Below are positions 48,283 to 59,788 of a DNA stretch of 64,000 nucleotides, one piece after another. This DNA comes from Phragmites australis (lineage: Eukaryota; Streptophyta; Magnoliopsida; Poales; Poaceae): contig NC_084923.1 of the NCBI RefSeq assembly GCF_958298935.1, forward strand, positions 32,766,501 to 32,830,500, in the 5' to 3' direction. The translations under genes were made by a program, and so were the position numbers. The notes below the pieces were generated by a model. It saw only the letters and a list, made by a program, of their open reading frames with translations. It was not told the origin of the DNA and did no database searches. Position 1 is the first letter of the stretch, and each line of letters begins with the position of its first letter.

Positions 48283-50888
48283 CTACACAACAGGTGCATT
48301 TTTAGGACAATACTTATACGTGTGACTTGTTTCATTGCACTGACTGCATCGCTTGACCCTAGGACCCGCCTCGTATTCATCCATATCGTTGCGATCCGGT
48401 GAGTTTGTCGATGGTCCGGTGCGTTCTTCATCTTTTCCAAATCAGACACATAGATTTGTGAAAGCCCTGGATTACTTGTAAAAGTGTCAACAATGTCGTA
48501 ACCATACAGCTCATGATTTAGGTGTTCAGTATTTGATCCTTCATGAATACTTTGAAACATATTGCCTAGGAAGCATATTGTGCTCCGCACACGTAGCTAT
48601 GACGTGTGTACAAGGTTTGTGGAGTAATTGTGGCTTCTGTCAAGTATAAATGCATGTCCCACTCCTAAGCACGCACTCTTGCACATGCCACTCACGTCTT
48701 CCCCCCCTCCGACTCTTATCCCGTCACAGGACACTGAACTTGTGCTCCGCAGTCCCCTCTTGATTTGCACGATGCATGTGGGCCTTCTTTGTGGCCTTCT
48801 CTATATACTCACATAGCATCCATCCATAAAGCATACGATTATCCTCCATTACATTTTTACTAGATGCATACCGATCAATAAAGTACTTACAAGTCCTATG
48901 CAAAATGCCTTCTACAATTCTAACAAGTGAGAGGGACCTCATTCCTCGCATGACCTAGTTATAAACCTCAGCAAGATTGGTTGTCATTACTCCATACCTT
49001 GCCCCACCACTGTCGTACAGCAAAGCCCATTTTTCATTTGGCTCATTACGTATCCACTGTGAAAAGCTCCTAATAGCGGACCCTGACCTCCTTACTATCT
49101 ACGGCGTATCTGTTGGGAGAGGTCTAAGAGCTATCGGTTCATTATCAGTAGGTGCAGCCTCCGCTGTCTGTTTCAGAGTTAGTTCGTCCAATCTTGCCCA
49201 TAGGGCATTGAACTTTCGTTGCTGGTTTTAACTGCACAACGTTTTGAAAAGCTTTATCAACTCTTTGTTTTTGAACTATCTGTAGAAGTTTGCACCCATA
49301 TAGCGCATGCACCACTTGCTCTTTAGGTCGGGCCACTGTGCTGCTACACCCCGTCGAACACTACCATGTTGTATATCCAGCAAAGCCTGCAACAACCCTA
49401 CATGTCTATCATGAATCAGACACACATCTGGCCGGTCAAGAACAATAGCATGTTTCACCCGCTCGAGGAACCAATACCAGCTATCCCCGTTCTCACTCTC
49501 CACATAAGCAAACCCTAGTGGCAGGACTTGGTTGTTATCGTCGATCCCAATTGCAAACAATACTGTCCTTTGTACTTCCCAGTCAGGAATGTTCCATCTA
49601 GGCAAATGATGGGTCCACAGTACCGAAATGTTTTAATAGTTGCAACGAATGCAAAGAAAGCATGTTGCAATACTCGTTTCCCACTGTACTCCGCATCAGT
49701 GGAGGGGTGCTTGATATCATAGTAACTAACTGGGTTCCTTCCACATTTTATGTCTAATTGACGAGGTAGATTGTGATATGAATCTTCATATGTTCCGATC
49801 CTCATCTCAATAGCCTTCTGTTTCACCCTCCATGCCTTCACATAGTTTATTGTGTACTGAAACCTTTGCTCAATATCATGGATAATTGATCATAGCTAAT
49901 ATCTTAGGTTGTCCACAATCTCCCCATACATAACATTAGCAATAAAGGCAGATGACAGGTTCCGGTGGACGAACTCTATTTCCTCAATGTGACAATTATG
50001 TTCATTGACTATTGAGCACTGCTAGTAGTCTACCTATTTCCCTCTGAATGCGTGCACCCGCCAAGGACATTGAGGCACCAAACACTTCACATCATACCCC
50101 CTTTTACTGAATTTAACAACCTGAATTGCCTCTGAAGAGACAGCGACTAGAATTTAACTGCATCAATAACAGCCTCATTTGTACGGTACATAGCACCCTG
50201 AGACACCTCATTCTCATGGTACTGCCACGGTGTCTGATCAACCTCGCTAACCACCAGCTTTGAAAAATCATGATCTCTCCACTCTGCAGGCACTGGAGCA
50301 TTACCCTCCTCGTCTAGATGAATCCCCATCGGCAACGGCTTCCTCCAGCTCTTGATCCTCCAACTCCATCTCTTCAATTATGCTAGGGATATGCTCCCCC
50401 TCATCGGCTACACCCATCGGTTGCATCTCAGGAATATCCCCAACATCTGCTCTGGTCCCGACATTTACCGGGTCTGATTCATCTTCCACTGCCTCACTTG
50501 GTCCCGCTACTGCTTCCACAGAGTTCACCTCTGTCTGATCTTTCAGGTACGTCTCAGCTAATAAAATCAGAGGCAGGCCACGTTCACAAGATATATCTAT
50601 ATACTGCCTCCAAGTTGATGTGGCTTTGATCGGAACCAGCTCGCCAAAGTATCCATGACTAGCACGGCTGAGGACAGCTTTCAGCTTAAGATCATGTTGC
50701 TGCGGATCCAGTTGGAAAAACCGCATGAGCCACTTGCACACACCCGCAATGGTCCTCTCATTAGCTTTACTAAGACCCTTCATAACATGACGAAATCCAA
50801 ACAGATCTACACTGTTAGAACTGTACCTAATTTTACCCTCACCATAATATATCTGAAAAATTACTACCATCCCTGGAAATAACCGCAA
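48283..50888 (-). pseudogene. MURA-type Mutator transposase with SWIM and CCHC knuckle
   Basis: The N-terminal block (50301-50888) is a PMD-type-MULE N-region ending in an acidic stretch (IEEMELEDQELEEAVADGD). A DNA-binding part follows (WQYHENEVSQGAMYRTNEAV, then CPWRVHAF). The catalytic MULE domain has CLDGTFLTGKYKG (first Asp, near 49580), a one-base loss at about 49555, FAYVESENGDSWYWFLERV, and LIHDRHVGLL (second Asp, near 49410). Later come TNLAEVYN and MRGMRSLSLVRIVEGIL (48890-48951). A SWIM finger remnant (LLHKPCTHVIATCA, near 48600) has its first Cys pair damaged. The tail holds an intact knuckle, CSQCNETSHTYKYC, near 48310-48350, ending at the stop 48283-48285. Many stops (for example near 50146, 50030, 49890) inactivate it. 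The transposase acts in the nucleus on the element termini. Confidence 0.85.
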
Positions 50889-51509
50889 ATATAACTAATG
50901 TTAAGACCGACGAACTATATTTCTCAGTATCAAAAATAAAAAATTTACCGACACCGATTCATACCTAACAATAGGTTCTTCAATAATACCCTTAACCAAA
51001 ATTACCTACAAATATTACTCTATACAATTTATATTTAATAGCTATCCTACCATGTCGGAATTAATATTCACAGTATACTACTATTTTCTAAACCCTACAT
51101 CCTAGGTCCATGCAGTGCTAATTCCTATGCCACACAATATTACACTACAATTATTACTCTATATAATCTACGTATTCAAAACTAACATACTACAAATAAT
51201 AAAATGTATTTCATTGCTATCCTACCATGTCGTAAGTAAAATTGATAATTTTCTACTAAATACAGCATTTTCTAAACTCTAGGTCATACATATCTAAAAC
51301 CTATATCGTACAATGCTACTGTGCTAATTAACAACAATAAAAGTATATAAGAACTTACCGAAAAGTAATCTTCAAATCCGTGGATCAAATATAGCAAGGT
51401 TTCGCCGCGCTCTCTTCCTTTCCTCTCCTCTCATCTCTTCTCTTCTCCTCCCTCTTCAGAGCTTTCTCTTTTTTCGGATTAAAATGAGGATTTCACCTTA
51501 TTTTTTGCC
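50889..51509 (-). other. 5' leader/intron region of the Mutator transposase gene
   Basis: AT-rich with a pyrimidine-rich part near 51410-51470 on the plus strand (ctcttcctttcctctcc). No protein domain seen. It probably contains the untranslated leader and a first intron. Confidence 0.4.
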
Positions 51510-51517
51510 CTTTTATA
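51510..51517 (-). promoter_or_regulatory. TATA box of the Mutator transposase gene
   Basis: The minus strand reads cctctataaaagggcaaaa. It lies between the right terminal blocks and the transposase N-terminus, at a fitting distance for a 5' leader that probably contains an intron (an acceptor-like region precedes 50888). Inferred from motif and place. Confidence 0.55.
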
Positions 51518-51745
51518 GAGGAGGGGGAAGAGAGGGAGGTGCGCGGGTAGCCACCTTACCGCTCCCTGAGAAGGCGGAAAGGGGCCGTAACCGTCCTCTC
51601 AGAGGGCGGTAAGGGCACGGCTTGGGCGAGCAGGCTGTAGCCATCCTCTGATGGGGCGGTTAGGCCACCCGTCCTCTCAGGGGCAATAAGGAGGTCTAAC
51701 CGCTCTCTCAGAGAGCTGCAGCCCTCTCTGCAGGTGTCTAGTTTT

Positions 51746-52680
51746 ACAATTTTTTCTACGATAATTTTATTTATTTAAATTTTTAATCGAAAAAATATAA
51801 AAATAAAAAAACTCCGTGCTAATCAGTTTTCCTGGCCGTCGGCCCTCACAACTGTCTCGTTGGAATATGCACATGAGGTTGGGCGTGTGTTGAGCCGTAG
51901 ATATATGACTCAACCAGAGGTATCTGCATGTCGATAAGTCTGGGGTTCAATGACAGTAAGCCGAAACGGCACCTGTTATCAATACTCAACAACGGTGACC
52001 TGTTCAGGCACTGGTGATACTCTCCATCGACGGCAAAGACGCCACTTCTGAGTAACTGCCTGAAGCAGTGTCTCAAGTAGTAGAGACTTAATGGAGATGG
52101 GAGCAACAAATTTACCAATTGTGCATAACTTCCGTGTAGATTGGAGGCCTGGACGGTCGAAGGTGATGGCTGTAGTGTGGGTACCCGGACTCCCGGAGAA
52201 TGCACAAGGGGCTGGTGCGGTAAGGTCACCAAGAAGCCTTCGTGGGAAACGGCAATGACGGCTTCCAATCCAGCGGCTACGACGTACGTTCCGGTGGCGG
52301 TGGCAGGGGAGTCCCTACACCACATGCGAAAAAGGTTCCTGGCAACAAGGGAAAACGATTTGGACAGGGAGGAACCACCACGAGACGTCGACGGAACCCA
52401 GCACCATCGGCGCCCTGTGAGGCAAACGGTCGGAGCAGCAGCGACACTAGCTTCGTATCAATCACAAAGGGCAACTTGCACCGAGGGACCTTTTTAATGC
52501 TATAGATGTACATGGAGGCTTGGTCTCGTACCGTGTTGCTGCCGGCAAGGTCGCCGGAGAGGGAGAAGGTAGGGGACCTTCGGGTACGGGTGGTGGCAGG
52601 GAAACCCTAGGGGAGAAGGTCGTCGCGAGAGCCGTGTTCTGTTTCCGCCAGTAAAGAAGGTCCCTGGAACCAAGCCCAGG
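51746..52680. other. Unassigned GC-rich region with overlapping open frames
   Basis: Long frames lie on both strands (minus 51846-52325, 159 codons; plus 52141-52497 and 52242-52505). The plus 52242 frame is Gly/Arg-rich (SGGGGRG) and basic. None shows a conserved domain, and they overlap one another, so at most one can be real. It may be a decayed gene or the proximal promoter side of the host gene at 52909. Confidence 0.25.
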
Positions 52681-52908
52681 CTAGGTTGACATGCCGGCCC
52701 ACAAACAGGTCTCTTCACCAGCCCAGCCCGAAACCGTCCAGTTCAGCCCTACTAGAAGTCGCAGCTGATCCTCTCCAAAAAAAGAAAAGGAAAGAAAAAG
52801 AAAAACAAAAGAAGGCGCAGCGGAAGAACCCCGAATCCGAATCCGGGGAGAGAGCGATCCAATTCGGTCGCGGAGGCTCCTGCTCCTCGTCTCGCCGCGC
52901 CGGCCACC

Positions 52909-54457
52909 ATGGCCGCCCCGTCCCCTCCGCCGGCGGAAGCATCCACGCCGCCGGACGCCGCCGAGGAAGACGAGTGGGGTGAGTAGCTGAGAAACCACTT
53001 GCGCGCCCTCGTTTCTTGCTGCGCTTACCAATATCTAGCTTCAGGTATTGCTGGTTTTATCATACCATACGAGCGTAACGGCTGTTTTCCTGCTGTTGCC
53101 CATCCTTGTGGACGGCACTTTGTGACCTTGTTATTGTTCAGGAATTGCTTGAGACATTGTGCAACCATGCTCTTTCTGTCTGGGGAAAAAATTAGGTAAT
53201 AGTAATTCAAGAAACAACAGGTTACTGGTGTGTTTTTAAAAAAAAAGTATGTTGGAGCTGTTTTCAGAATTTTTCAACTGCAAAAGCAACATGCTAGGGA
53301 CCTTCTGACCTAGGGTTTTAAACTGTAAGAAATCTGCTAGTCGTAAGAAAATGAATTGTGAAATTTCATCCAAATTTTCATTCGGGATCAGTATAGTTGA
53401 GATTACACATGAAAAACAGAATGTTTGTCTTCACTTGTCATTTCTTTGAATTAGCAATTCAACTCTACAGTAAAACCACAAAGTTTCCTAGGAATTGCAG
53501 CACTTTGCTTTTAATCATTTTGTGCCTTTATCAAACGAGGGCTTCTTGATTCAGTTCGGAAACTAATGTACTTACTTAGGGAGCTTGGATAATAACCCTT
53601 TTTCTTTTATGAATCGTGCTGGTGCCAAACAAAGCCAAAGTGTATTATTAGTTTAATGAAATAAATTAGAAACATAGAAAAGTTTTTGCATTGCATGGTT
53701 AAAATAGGAGACATGTGACATCAGCCCACTCAGGTTAACTGTAAACCTCCTTGATCTTAATGCATAACTTTGGATCATTGGTTGTGATATGTAGTCACCA
53801 GAGTCCCAGAGGTTGACAGTTTTTTTTTGTCCAACTTGAACATGTACTGTTTAGTCAGGTAGTTGTAATTCATGAATTGCATACCATGCTGGGCTTCATG
53901 TAAGCTGCACTGCTGCTATTTTACACATTGTTTTCATGTTGATGGTGCAATTGCAGATGCGGACGGATTTGTTATTCCTAATTTGTCCAGTCAAGATGAT
54001 GATGCTACTGAGCCTAGTGTCCCCAAAGCAAAGGATCCTGAACCTTTAAAGGCATGTTCCAGAATGCTTTTCTGAACCTTCCTCATAAGATTTTACTTGC
54101 CTAGTTGCCTGTTGTACCCTCTCTTTTTTTTTTAATTGCCTATTCCTTACTTCATGGAGATGTAAATTCATACTTAAACAGGCAAAAGATGAGAAGATAT
54201 ACTTGAGACCTCATGGGTCTCCACCATCTCAAGCAAAGCAACAGGAGTTGAACACAGTTGACGGGAAGCAGCGGTTCAGGAACAAGCTGAAGGAAGCAGA
54301 TAAGAAATTCCCTGGCAATGCTCAGGAGAACAAGGTGGAAAGCCTGAGGGAGCTGATGGGCGCTAGAGCAAATAGTACAGGCATGCCAATGAGCTCTACT
54401 CGTGATTGGCTGGACCCACACTGTCACGAATCTGAATTTGATAGAAAACCACACTAG
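52909..54457 (+). CDS. Conserved plant protein of 146 residues, three exons
   Basis: Exon 1 is 52909-52978 (start in the good context gccaccATGG, preceded by a GA-rich leader). Exon 2 is 53957-54051, and exon 3 is 54182-54457 (stop TAG). The first intron is GT-AG (tggg|gtgagt ... ttgcag), phase 1. The second uses a GC donor (taaag|gcatgt ... aaacag), phase 0. Only this choice keeps the frame. The protein has an Ala/Pro-rich acidic head (PDAAEEDEWDADGFVIPN), an acidic linker, then a basic conserved-looking block (KQRFRNKLKEADKKFPGNAQ, ENKVESLRELMG) and a His-rich tail. There is no signal peptide or membrane segment. I do not recognise a named family, and a nuclear or cytosolic protein would fit the composition. 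No stops or shifts, so it is probably a live host gene. Confidence 0.75.
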
Positions 54458-55343
54458 GTGACTGCCAGATGATGGCATCTTGACCTATAAAAGGTTGATA
54501 AACTATGTACTGGTGAGGGTGTTATTAACCAATAATATATACTGGTCAACAAATGCATGAAAAAAAAAAGTTTCTGTGCTCTAATCCGAGCTCTGTTGTT
54601 TTCCGACATCCTATTACTGCCATGTCGCTGAAATGCTGTAAATTCTTTTCTCTAATGTCTGATAAAATTTCAGTTATGAGTATCTTGTTACACGTGTGAT
54701 TCGCAGTGGGAGAAATGAGGAAATAAGCATGCTGTCATATTACCGATATCTGTAGCATGGAAGCCCGAGCATGCGCCAAGATTTCTCGTGCATCCGTGAA
54801 AGCACACTTGCTTGTGCTTTTATGTTTGTGTTCGTGGCTCCTCTTGGTTAATTTCTGTAGTTGCTACTACACCTACTGCAGATTGACCAACAGTCATCCT
54901 TTTTTTTTTTTGCAATTCATTTACCCTGAACACAGCAGGGACTGCAGATAAGTTTAAATGTAGATACGCCATTTTATGGCGGAACTAGTTGTGAGTTCAC
55001 GAAAAAGCAAGTTGTAGTTATGCCTGTGATTCCTCTTAAAACAACTGCTGCTGGTGCAAACCGTCTCTTGTGCGAAGAACTGAAGATTGATACAAAACCT
55101 TGAAACGGAACGAGAAGTGAGGTTGTTGTAAGAGGTAAATACTGGGAGCTTTGAAAGTGTTGAGTTACATACACCATATGATCATTCAGAATATGCTTAT
55201 AAACAAGAATTCTTATATCTATGAAGGTAACTCTTACTGCTATCTCTGCAAAGGATGCAGGCAGTGAACAGGTGTTTGGCAACTTCCAATATCTGATTCT
55301 ACAACTGCCATTGCACTGCTCCGTCTCCGTCGACGACAAGAGC
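54458..55343. other. Intergenic region between convergent genes
   Basis: It contains the 3' UTRs of the two convergent genes (52909-54457 plus, 55344-55862 minus). aataatatat near 54529 could serve as a polyadenylation signal. The short poly-A and poly-T runs near 54559 and 54900 are simple sequence. No other gene. Confidence 0.4.
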
Positions 55344-55862
55344 TCATCGGATGGGGACTTTGATCCAGCCGTTGGCAAAGGCGATGGCGAGGATGACGAA
55401 GGGGGTCGACATGCCGAAGATGATGATGTAGGGCAGGGGTGTCATCATTGGGTTCTCACCCTTCCTCTCCCCTGCAGTCTGCCAGTACCTGCATTCCATA
55501 AGTCCACATGATTCGGATGAATCACAGTCACAGGCTTCTCTGCACTACACAGCGCATAGCACTGAGAAAACTGCTTACTGTTCTGGCTCCTCTTCTCGGG
55601 TGATGAACTTCTTCTTGTCAGGAGACTTCAGCTCCCCATCTCCTCCTGCGTGCACCACTCTCTCAATCTTGTTTCACCGAGCTTCAACAAAATGAAGAAC
55701 AGGGGAGGATTGTTGAGGAATGATACCGAGTTTAGCTGATATCCTGGAGCGCTTGCTGATGATGTGACTGCGGAACAAACTAGTACCTTTCTTCACCGAC
55801 GGCTGGGCTACGACGGCAGCGCCGCTGCCCATGGCGAGGAGGGAGGGGGCTACCTTGGCCAT
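55344..55862 (-). CDS. Small one-helix, probably plastid-targeted membrane protein
   Basis: The last exon (55498-55344) encodes YWQTAGERKGENPMM, then a hydrophobic span (YIIIFGMSTPFVILAIAFA) and NGWIKVPIR to the stop at 55344-55346. It joins the exon ending near 55579 (GELKSPDKKKFITREEEPEQ) through a clean GT-AG intron, aaca|gtaagc ... atgcag|gta. The N-terminus starts at 55862 (MAKVAPSLLAMGSGAAVVAQPS), Ala/Ser-rich and without acids, like a chloroplast transit peptide. Between them an in-frame TGA (near 55673) must be spliced out. Donor tcg|gtgaag with acceptor acaag|attgag keeps the frame, but both sites are weak. It may be a live gene or one with a damaged first exon. The family looks like a conserved small thylakoid or envelope protein, but I cannot name it. 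Confidence 0.6.
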
Positions 55863-56336
55863 GACTGGGTGCTGTGGAGGAGAAAGAGCTCTCCTGCCTC
55901 ATGCATACGGCATGATATTGTATGAAATGTTACAGCATTCAGAAAAAAGAGAACCGGATAAGGCGAGTGCTACCCTGGCTCATTCTCTTCCATAGCACAG
56001 GCAAGGCTCACAAGTTGCGGTGACGTGGTCCAGTCATATGCTACCACGTCGCGTGCCATCCAGTGGATGGCTCTGCCAATTGATACCAGAAGTCGGAATT
56101 TTTCTGGATGGCAGAAGCTAAAGAAACAACTGGGTTCATTATAGGAAGAATGCTCCATTTTTTTTCAATTTACAAACCCTTTTTACTAAATAACATTAGC
56201 ATAGGTTAATTAAGGCCAGTACTCTGATAAACAAAATGTGTTCATTCGTGAACATCAACCATGATGAACATAATCATTTCCTTGTAACAAATACAACTTA
56301 AAAAACACACCAGAGAAGAACGTTTGCATTTTCCCA
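55863..56336. other. Region between the membrane-protein gene and the mtACP gene
   Basis: It should contain the promoter and leader of the 55862 gene and the 3' UTR of the mtACP gene, both minus strand. No TATA box could be settled. The 62-codon frame at 55970-56158 has no recognisable motif. Confidence 0.35.
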
Positions 56337-59300
56337 TCAGGAGCCACCAGCATTGTTATTACTGCACTGAGATTCCGATATGATGTATTTTGCAACATCT
56401 GCACAGCAGGATAGCTTGTCAGCCTTGTCATCAGAGATCTCAATGGAGAATTCTTGCTCAAAGGCCATAACAAGTTCCACCCGGTCTAGGCTGTCCAAGC
56501 TCAGGTCCTTCTGGAAATCAGCTGTCTCAGTCACCTGCAAGCATAATAAATGCAAATGTGAGCAAGAGTTCAGATGCTAACACATACAGATCCAAAGATA
56601 CTGCAATGGATGCATGATTTGAAGGAGCTGCATAATAAGCAAACACTAGAGTAGACCTTTCCACTAATCATGGTGATTCTTCATGGACTAGCATTTATAC
56701 TGGACTACTGGTAATTTAAACTAAGTTAAGATGGAAATTAGGTTCCATAGTTTGTCAAATTACTATCCCAAATTTGTCAAATTACTATGAGAGCATTAAT
56801 AAATGAAATACTAGGCTCCGTGCATCCACTTCTCTCACATGATCTCCCTCGGTCGCCCACGATGCTGGAACGAGGCCAACGATTTCATTGTGTACTGGGT
56901 CTTGATGCATATCATGGGTTACTTGTTGTAATTTGATGCAGTATATGAAATTTTCCCTGTAAAATTACACGTTTATTGTGCACAATTTTTCTCTTCAAAC
57001 CCTACCTACTCAAAATAACTACAATATATGTATGTAACATCACTTTGATATTGTCCTTCCCAAAGTGATCACTAAGTTACTGATCATATGGATTGGCTTC
57101 TACTAGTTTCGGAATGTGATGTGCATTTGATCAGATTTGCATAAAGCGGGCATGATGTGCATTTGATCTGATTGTACAACAAAAGTTTTAATTCGTACAC
57201 GAGTTTAGTTAAAGCGGAAATGATCTACAATTAATACACACTGCACAGACTATAGAGAACAATAATTCCCCCACTTTTTCACGAGTTGAATATCTGCTCA
57301 ATTCATAAGCTTGGTGGCATTATATCTGCCACTATGCTAGTTGTCAAATCAACTGGAACCACCATTTTGCTCAAGACCATCACTAGCAAGGTCAGTTCTC
57401 TAATGTGTCTATTTACTCAAGTTGACCATTGACTTAGATAGGAAAACATCCAGAGACAGAGTTACTCTAAATACAGTCGAGTGAGTAAGATCAAAGGTGC
57501 TAACTATATTTTTTAGAAGGTGCTAATAATTTTTTCTTTTCAGAAGAATCACAGCTTTGTCATTAGCTGTTTTTCTTTGACAAGCATTGCATTGTGAATC
57601 TACAGTTGTGTTTCTAGATAGCATTTATCCTTATACAAAACTTTGTGATGCTACCATTAATTGTCCTGTTCTAAGAACAAAATAAACAATTCCATTTTTT
57701 TGCAATTTTTTTTTATGAAGCGTGCCACCAGGCCCTCCACAAATGTGCTCACAACAGACTTTCTACGCAATCTATTCCAACTTGGCCCACTGTTTCTTCC
57801 AGTCCCAACCTAGTTATCACTTACTTTGCCATCAAATTTATGAGGCCATTTGCACAATGCGTCCATCAACTTTCACTCAGTCACACATCGGCTAACATAC
57901 CATACTCTTTAATTGGGTTTGTTCTATCAGTATCAGCCCTTAGGGCTCATGCCAACCGTGACATTTCATTCTTCACCGAAATTTTCACTTCTGGAATTCC
58001 GGAACATGTATGACTACTCTGAACACACCCACTTGACTAAGTAGGAAATACCAACTTTCACAAGTAACAAACTTACAAAAGGCACTAGCATTATCATCCA
58101 TAATATGTAAATGAAACTAGGTGGAACAATGCATGTCAATCTTAAATTCTTAACTTAAGCTGGCATTCATGACTCCGAGTTCCATCCGAGCAAAAACATG
58201 AACTCCAAGTGGAGATAAAAAGAAGTGCAAACAATTCCACCCCGTATGCCATCCATTATTTCCAACCCATTCACACTTTGCACAAGTCGGAGCAGACACT
58301 CTTCTGAAGAAAGGGGAAAAAAGAAGGGTTAATTAGATTCATGCCATTATAATTTTGCCTATTTTGAAATATGCCATTACTATTCATGTATTTGGAAACA
58401 TGCCATTGCTCGTTATTTGTAATTGTAACGGTGCCATTGGCATACATTTTGCATGTATTTGACAAAATTACCCTCACCTTCAACCCTGCCCTTGTCTTAT
58501 TCCTTTCATCTCTCCTTTTCACCCCCTCCTATGGCCGCCGCCGCCCCAAATCCGATGAGCCAAGCGCAAATCCGCCCAGGCCGAGCACCCAGGAGCACAG
58601 AGGAAGCTCGTGGGAGGCTTTCCCCTCCATTGCCTACGGAATCCCCGCCGGACCAAGCCTCGCGAGGCCTTCTTCCCCAACACCCGTGAGCTACACCCCG
58701 ACTTCACCGACTCACCGCCGCGTCCCAGCTCCTCCTTCCAAATACGACCCACAATGAGCTTCCCCTCGATCCGTGCATGCATGTGCGCTCGCCATTTTGG
58801 ACATGGCCCATCGCCAGCACGGCCCTCCGCGGGAGCCGAGCGCTGCCGCTCCTCCTCGCTCACCACCGGCCGTGCTGCGATCGGCTCACCGGTCGAGACC
58901 TGCACCGAAGTATTCCTTGTCACGTGCTAATGCTTATGCCGCTTTTCCCCGACCGATTCATCGCTGGGGTCACCGAAGTCCAAGCCAACCGAGTTAGCGC
59001 TTGCCGATGCTGCTACTAAGAAGGAGAAGGGCCGTCGTGACTGTGGCCTCGTCAAGGGAGGCTGGGCTATCGGGGGCAACACCGGGCGATGCAGAACGAG
59101 CCAGCGAACCGCGTAGCCATTGGAGCGCCAGGGTCTCTTGCGGCTAAGGGGCGCGGGTGGAGAGCCATTGGAGCAGGGAGGGATCGATGGCGGGGCCGTG
59201 AGGCCGAGGAGTAGTGCGCCTGTGGAAACACGGGGAGCTGCTGGAGGAGCTCGCCGTGAAGCTTGTTGGCTCAGGGGCGACGATGGATTTGGCTCTGCGG

Positions 59301-59788
59301 TGGCGGATTTGGCATGGGATCCAGCGAGGTGAACTGAAAGAAAGGAAGAAGGAAAAGGGAAGAAGGGGAGGAGGATGAACAGAGGGGTAACTTGGTTAAA
59401 AATTGTTCATAATGGCATGGATAAGATTCTCACAAAAAGGAGCGGCATGTTTCTAAATACGCGAATAGTAATGGTATATTTCAAATCGGTAAAATTATAA
59501 TGGCACGAATCTTATAAACCAAAAAAGAACTGAAGGGAGAAGAGGAGAGAGCAGAGCCGAGACCTTGTCGGCGTCGATCTTGTCGAACTTCTTGACCAGG
59601 TCGACGACGCGCGCCCTGACGGCGCCCTCGGAGCTACCTCCTCCACCGTCCTGGTCCGCCGGAGCGCTCATCCCCCGAGCGAACCCGCAGTTTGGCCACC
59701 CGTAGTCTCCTCGGGCAGCGATGGCGGGCGGCGCGCGGCGGCACCCGAGCCGCAGGTGCCGCAGCACCAACCCTCTCACCGCCTGCAT
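56337..59788 (-). CDS. Mitochondrial acyl carrier protein (mtACP)
   Basis: Exon 1 is 59788-59564 (75 codons) and exon 2 is 56534-56337 (65 codons plus stop), joined phase 0 by aag|gtctcg ... ttgcag|gtgact. The protein has 140 residues, usual for plant mtACP. Residues 1 to about 45 are Arg-rich and acid-poor, like a mitochondrial presequence. Then come VRARVVDLVKKFDKIDADK and FQKDLSLDSLDRVELVMAFE, in which Ser90 of the DSL motif would carry the 4'-phosphopantetheine arm. IEISDDKADKLSCCADVAKYI ends the four-helix domain. ACP carries acyl chains in mitochondrial fatty-acid (octanoate/lipoate) synthesis and is also a complex I subunit. I chose the Met at 59788. An upstream in-frame Met at 59956 would add an unlikely leader. 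The 3.0-kb intron holds a Pack-MULE-like insertion. No damage in the coding parts. Confidence 0.9.
56535..58316 (-). other. Distal part of the mtACP intron
   Basis: AT-rich intron sequence with no second gene. No open frame with family signature, and no repeat ends could be fixed. Confidence 0.6.
58317..59529. mobile_element. Pack-MULE-like element in the mtACP intron, 9-bp TSD
   Basis: The body runs from 58326 to 59520 (1,195 bp) between perfect 9-bp repeats aaaaaagaa (58317-58325, 59521-59529). A 9-bp duplication is the Mutator signature. Terminal inverted repeats of about 80 bp begin gggttaattagattc on the left and ggtttataagattc (reverse complement) on the right, and continue with shared blocks (ccattataatttt, gaaatatnccattactatt, gaaacatgcc). 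The interior (58500-59370) is strikingly GC-rich and gene-like. A plus-strand frame from 58530 (MAAAAPNPMSQAQIRPGRAP) runs about 52 codons, and a 134-codon minus frame overlaps it. There is no transposase. This is the layout of a Pack-MULE that has captured host sequence. It lies 43 bp from exon 1. Confidence 0.82.

Larger units (their letters stand above)
44141..51745 (-). mobile_element. Mutator-like element with MURA transposase and PMD gene
   Basis: The two ends carry inverted, internally palindromic blocks built on aaccgccctctgagagggcggtta: left at about 44208-44300, right at about 51550-51740. Between them on the minus strand are a MURA-type transposase (48283-50888) and a plant mobile domain gene (44556-48087). 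The promoter side is the right end, where a TATA box stands at 51510. Exact termini and the 9-bp target duplication were not resolved. At 44141-44207 a ~20-bp word (ttacaagttttgtggacaa) is repeated three times at or just outside the left end. A solo LTR (46028-47328) was inserted later. Stops in both genes show it is dead. Confidence 0.75.

Noticed and set aside
51846..52325. 159-codon minus frame as a real gene
   Set aside because: It overlaps plus-strand frames of similar length, has no domain, and shows no supporting splice or start context.
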